Assembly (NCBI GenBank): GCA_028015205.1
Contig: CM051513.1
Span: 42,598,841-42,662,840, forward strand
Length of the DNA: 64,000 bases
Direction of reading: 5' to 3'
From: Mytilisepta virgata
Taxonomy: Eukaryota; Mollusca; Bivalvia; Mytilida; Mytilidae
Positions 63,381 to 64,000 of this stretch are shown here, in pieces; positions within the stretch are counted from its first letter, which is position 1; each line of letters starts with the position of its first letter. The notes beneath the pieces are model-generated. The model searched no databases. It saw only the letters and a program-made list of their open reading frames with translations, and was not told the DNA's origin. The position numbers and the translations under genes are program-made.

Positions 63381-64000
63381 ATGTTAAATTTCATTTGATA
63401 ACATTGAAAATTTCAAACCATAAAAAAATCGATGCACTCTGAGATAACAGCATTTGCAAAGCATCGCTTCCAGATTTAAAAAATGTTCTCTTAATTTAAA
63501 ATCTTTAATTTTCCATTTTAATGAAGGTAACCATTTGAAAAAAATTCATCAAAATTAGATATGAAAATAAGACTCATGACTGAAATTTAATTTCAAGAGG
63601 ATATATTTCTCAAAATTATAAAATATTTTAAGAGGATAACACGTAAAAAACTGTATCAATTAGTCAATAAAGTGAAACATCAAAATAAATAGTCATTTGT
63701 CTGCGTACCAAACCACAAAAGGACACGATCTTGACCTGTGTTAACAAGGCTGACGGGGAATCCAGGTTTGTTCGACCAAATATCTGTTTGCCCTAGTACC
63801 TATTCACCCTGAGTCCTTTCGTCTTAGTACCTATTCGCTCGGAGTCCATTAAAAATTATTGGAAAAATATAATTAAGGCTTTCTGAATCGCTCGTGGCTG
63901 ATTTTGTCTACCAAGGTTAAAACCATGTGCTCCATTATACAGAGAAATTTAATTTTAAATATGATTGGATCTGGTTCCCCTCTTACAATTTTTTTCGTCT
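63381..64000. other. Window end, no gene seen
   Basis: AT-rich. At 63795-63845 a short motif (agtacctattc followed by gagtcc) is repeated ('tagtacctattcaccc', 'tagtacctattcgctc'). Nothing else is recognised. Confidence 0.4.

Overview
This is eukaryotic nuclear DNA. It is AT-rich and intron-rich, with GT/AG-bounded exons, and it is full of short interspersed and foldback repeats. The repeat types suggest a bivalve mollusc, probably a mussel (Mytilus-like): tRNA-derived SINEs with GATG-type tails, long blocks of the roughly 190-bp repeat carrying 'ccaattggaac...caagatggcc' and ending in 'gtgagc', and elements bounded by 'tataccccc'. This assignment is inference from repeat style, not from a database match.

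Layout. 1-12 kb is almost all non-coding: dispersed repeats, a minisatellite built on a 14-bp palindrome (6.96-7.55 kb), two SINEs and an inverted repeat pair 8 kb apart. 12.26-13.63 kb (minus) holds three short exons that fit one reading frame and may be the 3' end of an unrecognised gene. 14.63-15.24 kb (plus) holds two exons encoding a WSC-like domain that has lost some cysteines. 17.4-26.8 kb is a repeat domain, nested with a decayed reverse transcriptase (18.55-19.6 kb, minus) and a decayed LTR retrotransposon with a readable gag (24.45-25.4 kb, plus).

27.16-59.87 kb (minus) is dominated by one very large C2H2 zinc-finger gene. I can place 19 coding exons whose splice phases agree throughout, giving about 2803 codons from an ATG at 59870 to a TGA at 27666. 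The gene is modular. An exon block B-C-D-E-F-G-H occurs twice (58.5-49.6 kb and 42.0-31.8 kb). In the first block the G-H exon pair has been amplified to three near-identical copies by two nested tandem duplications (2845 bp, then 3955 bp). Because all module boundaries are phase 1, every duplication keeps the frame. The last exon is a 3-kb zinc-finger exon. Its reading frame is broken by a TGA inside one finger, yet it stays open for five more complete fingers downstream.

The introns date the events. Truncated SINE fragments in the E-F introns are shared by both blocks and so predate the block duplication. A full SINE at 39.41 kb, with a 14-bp target-site duplication, is absent from the matching intron of the other block and so came later. 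A 652-bp TIR element with a TATA target duplication was carried along by the 3955-bp duplication. 59.9-64 kb is non-coding sequence with a possible 5' UTR donor, two strong inverted repeats and a dispersed repeat copy.
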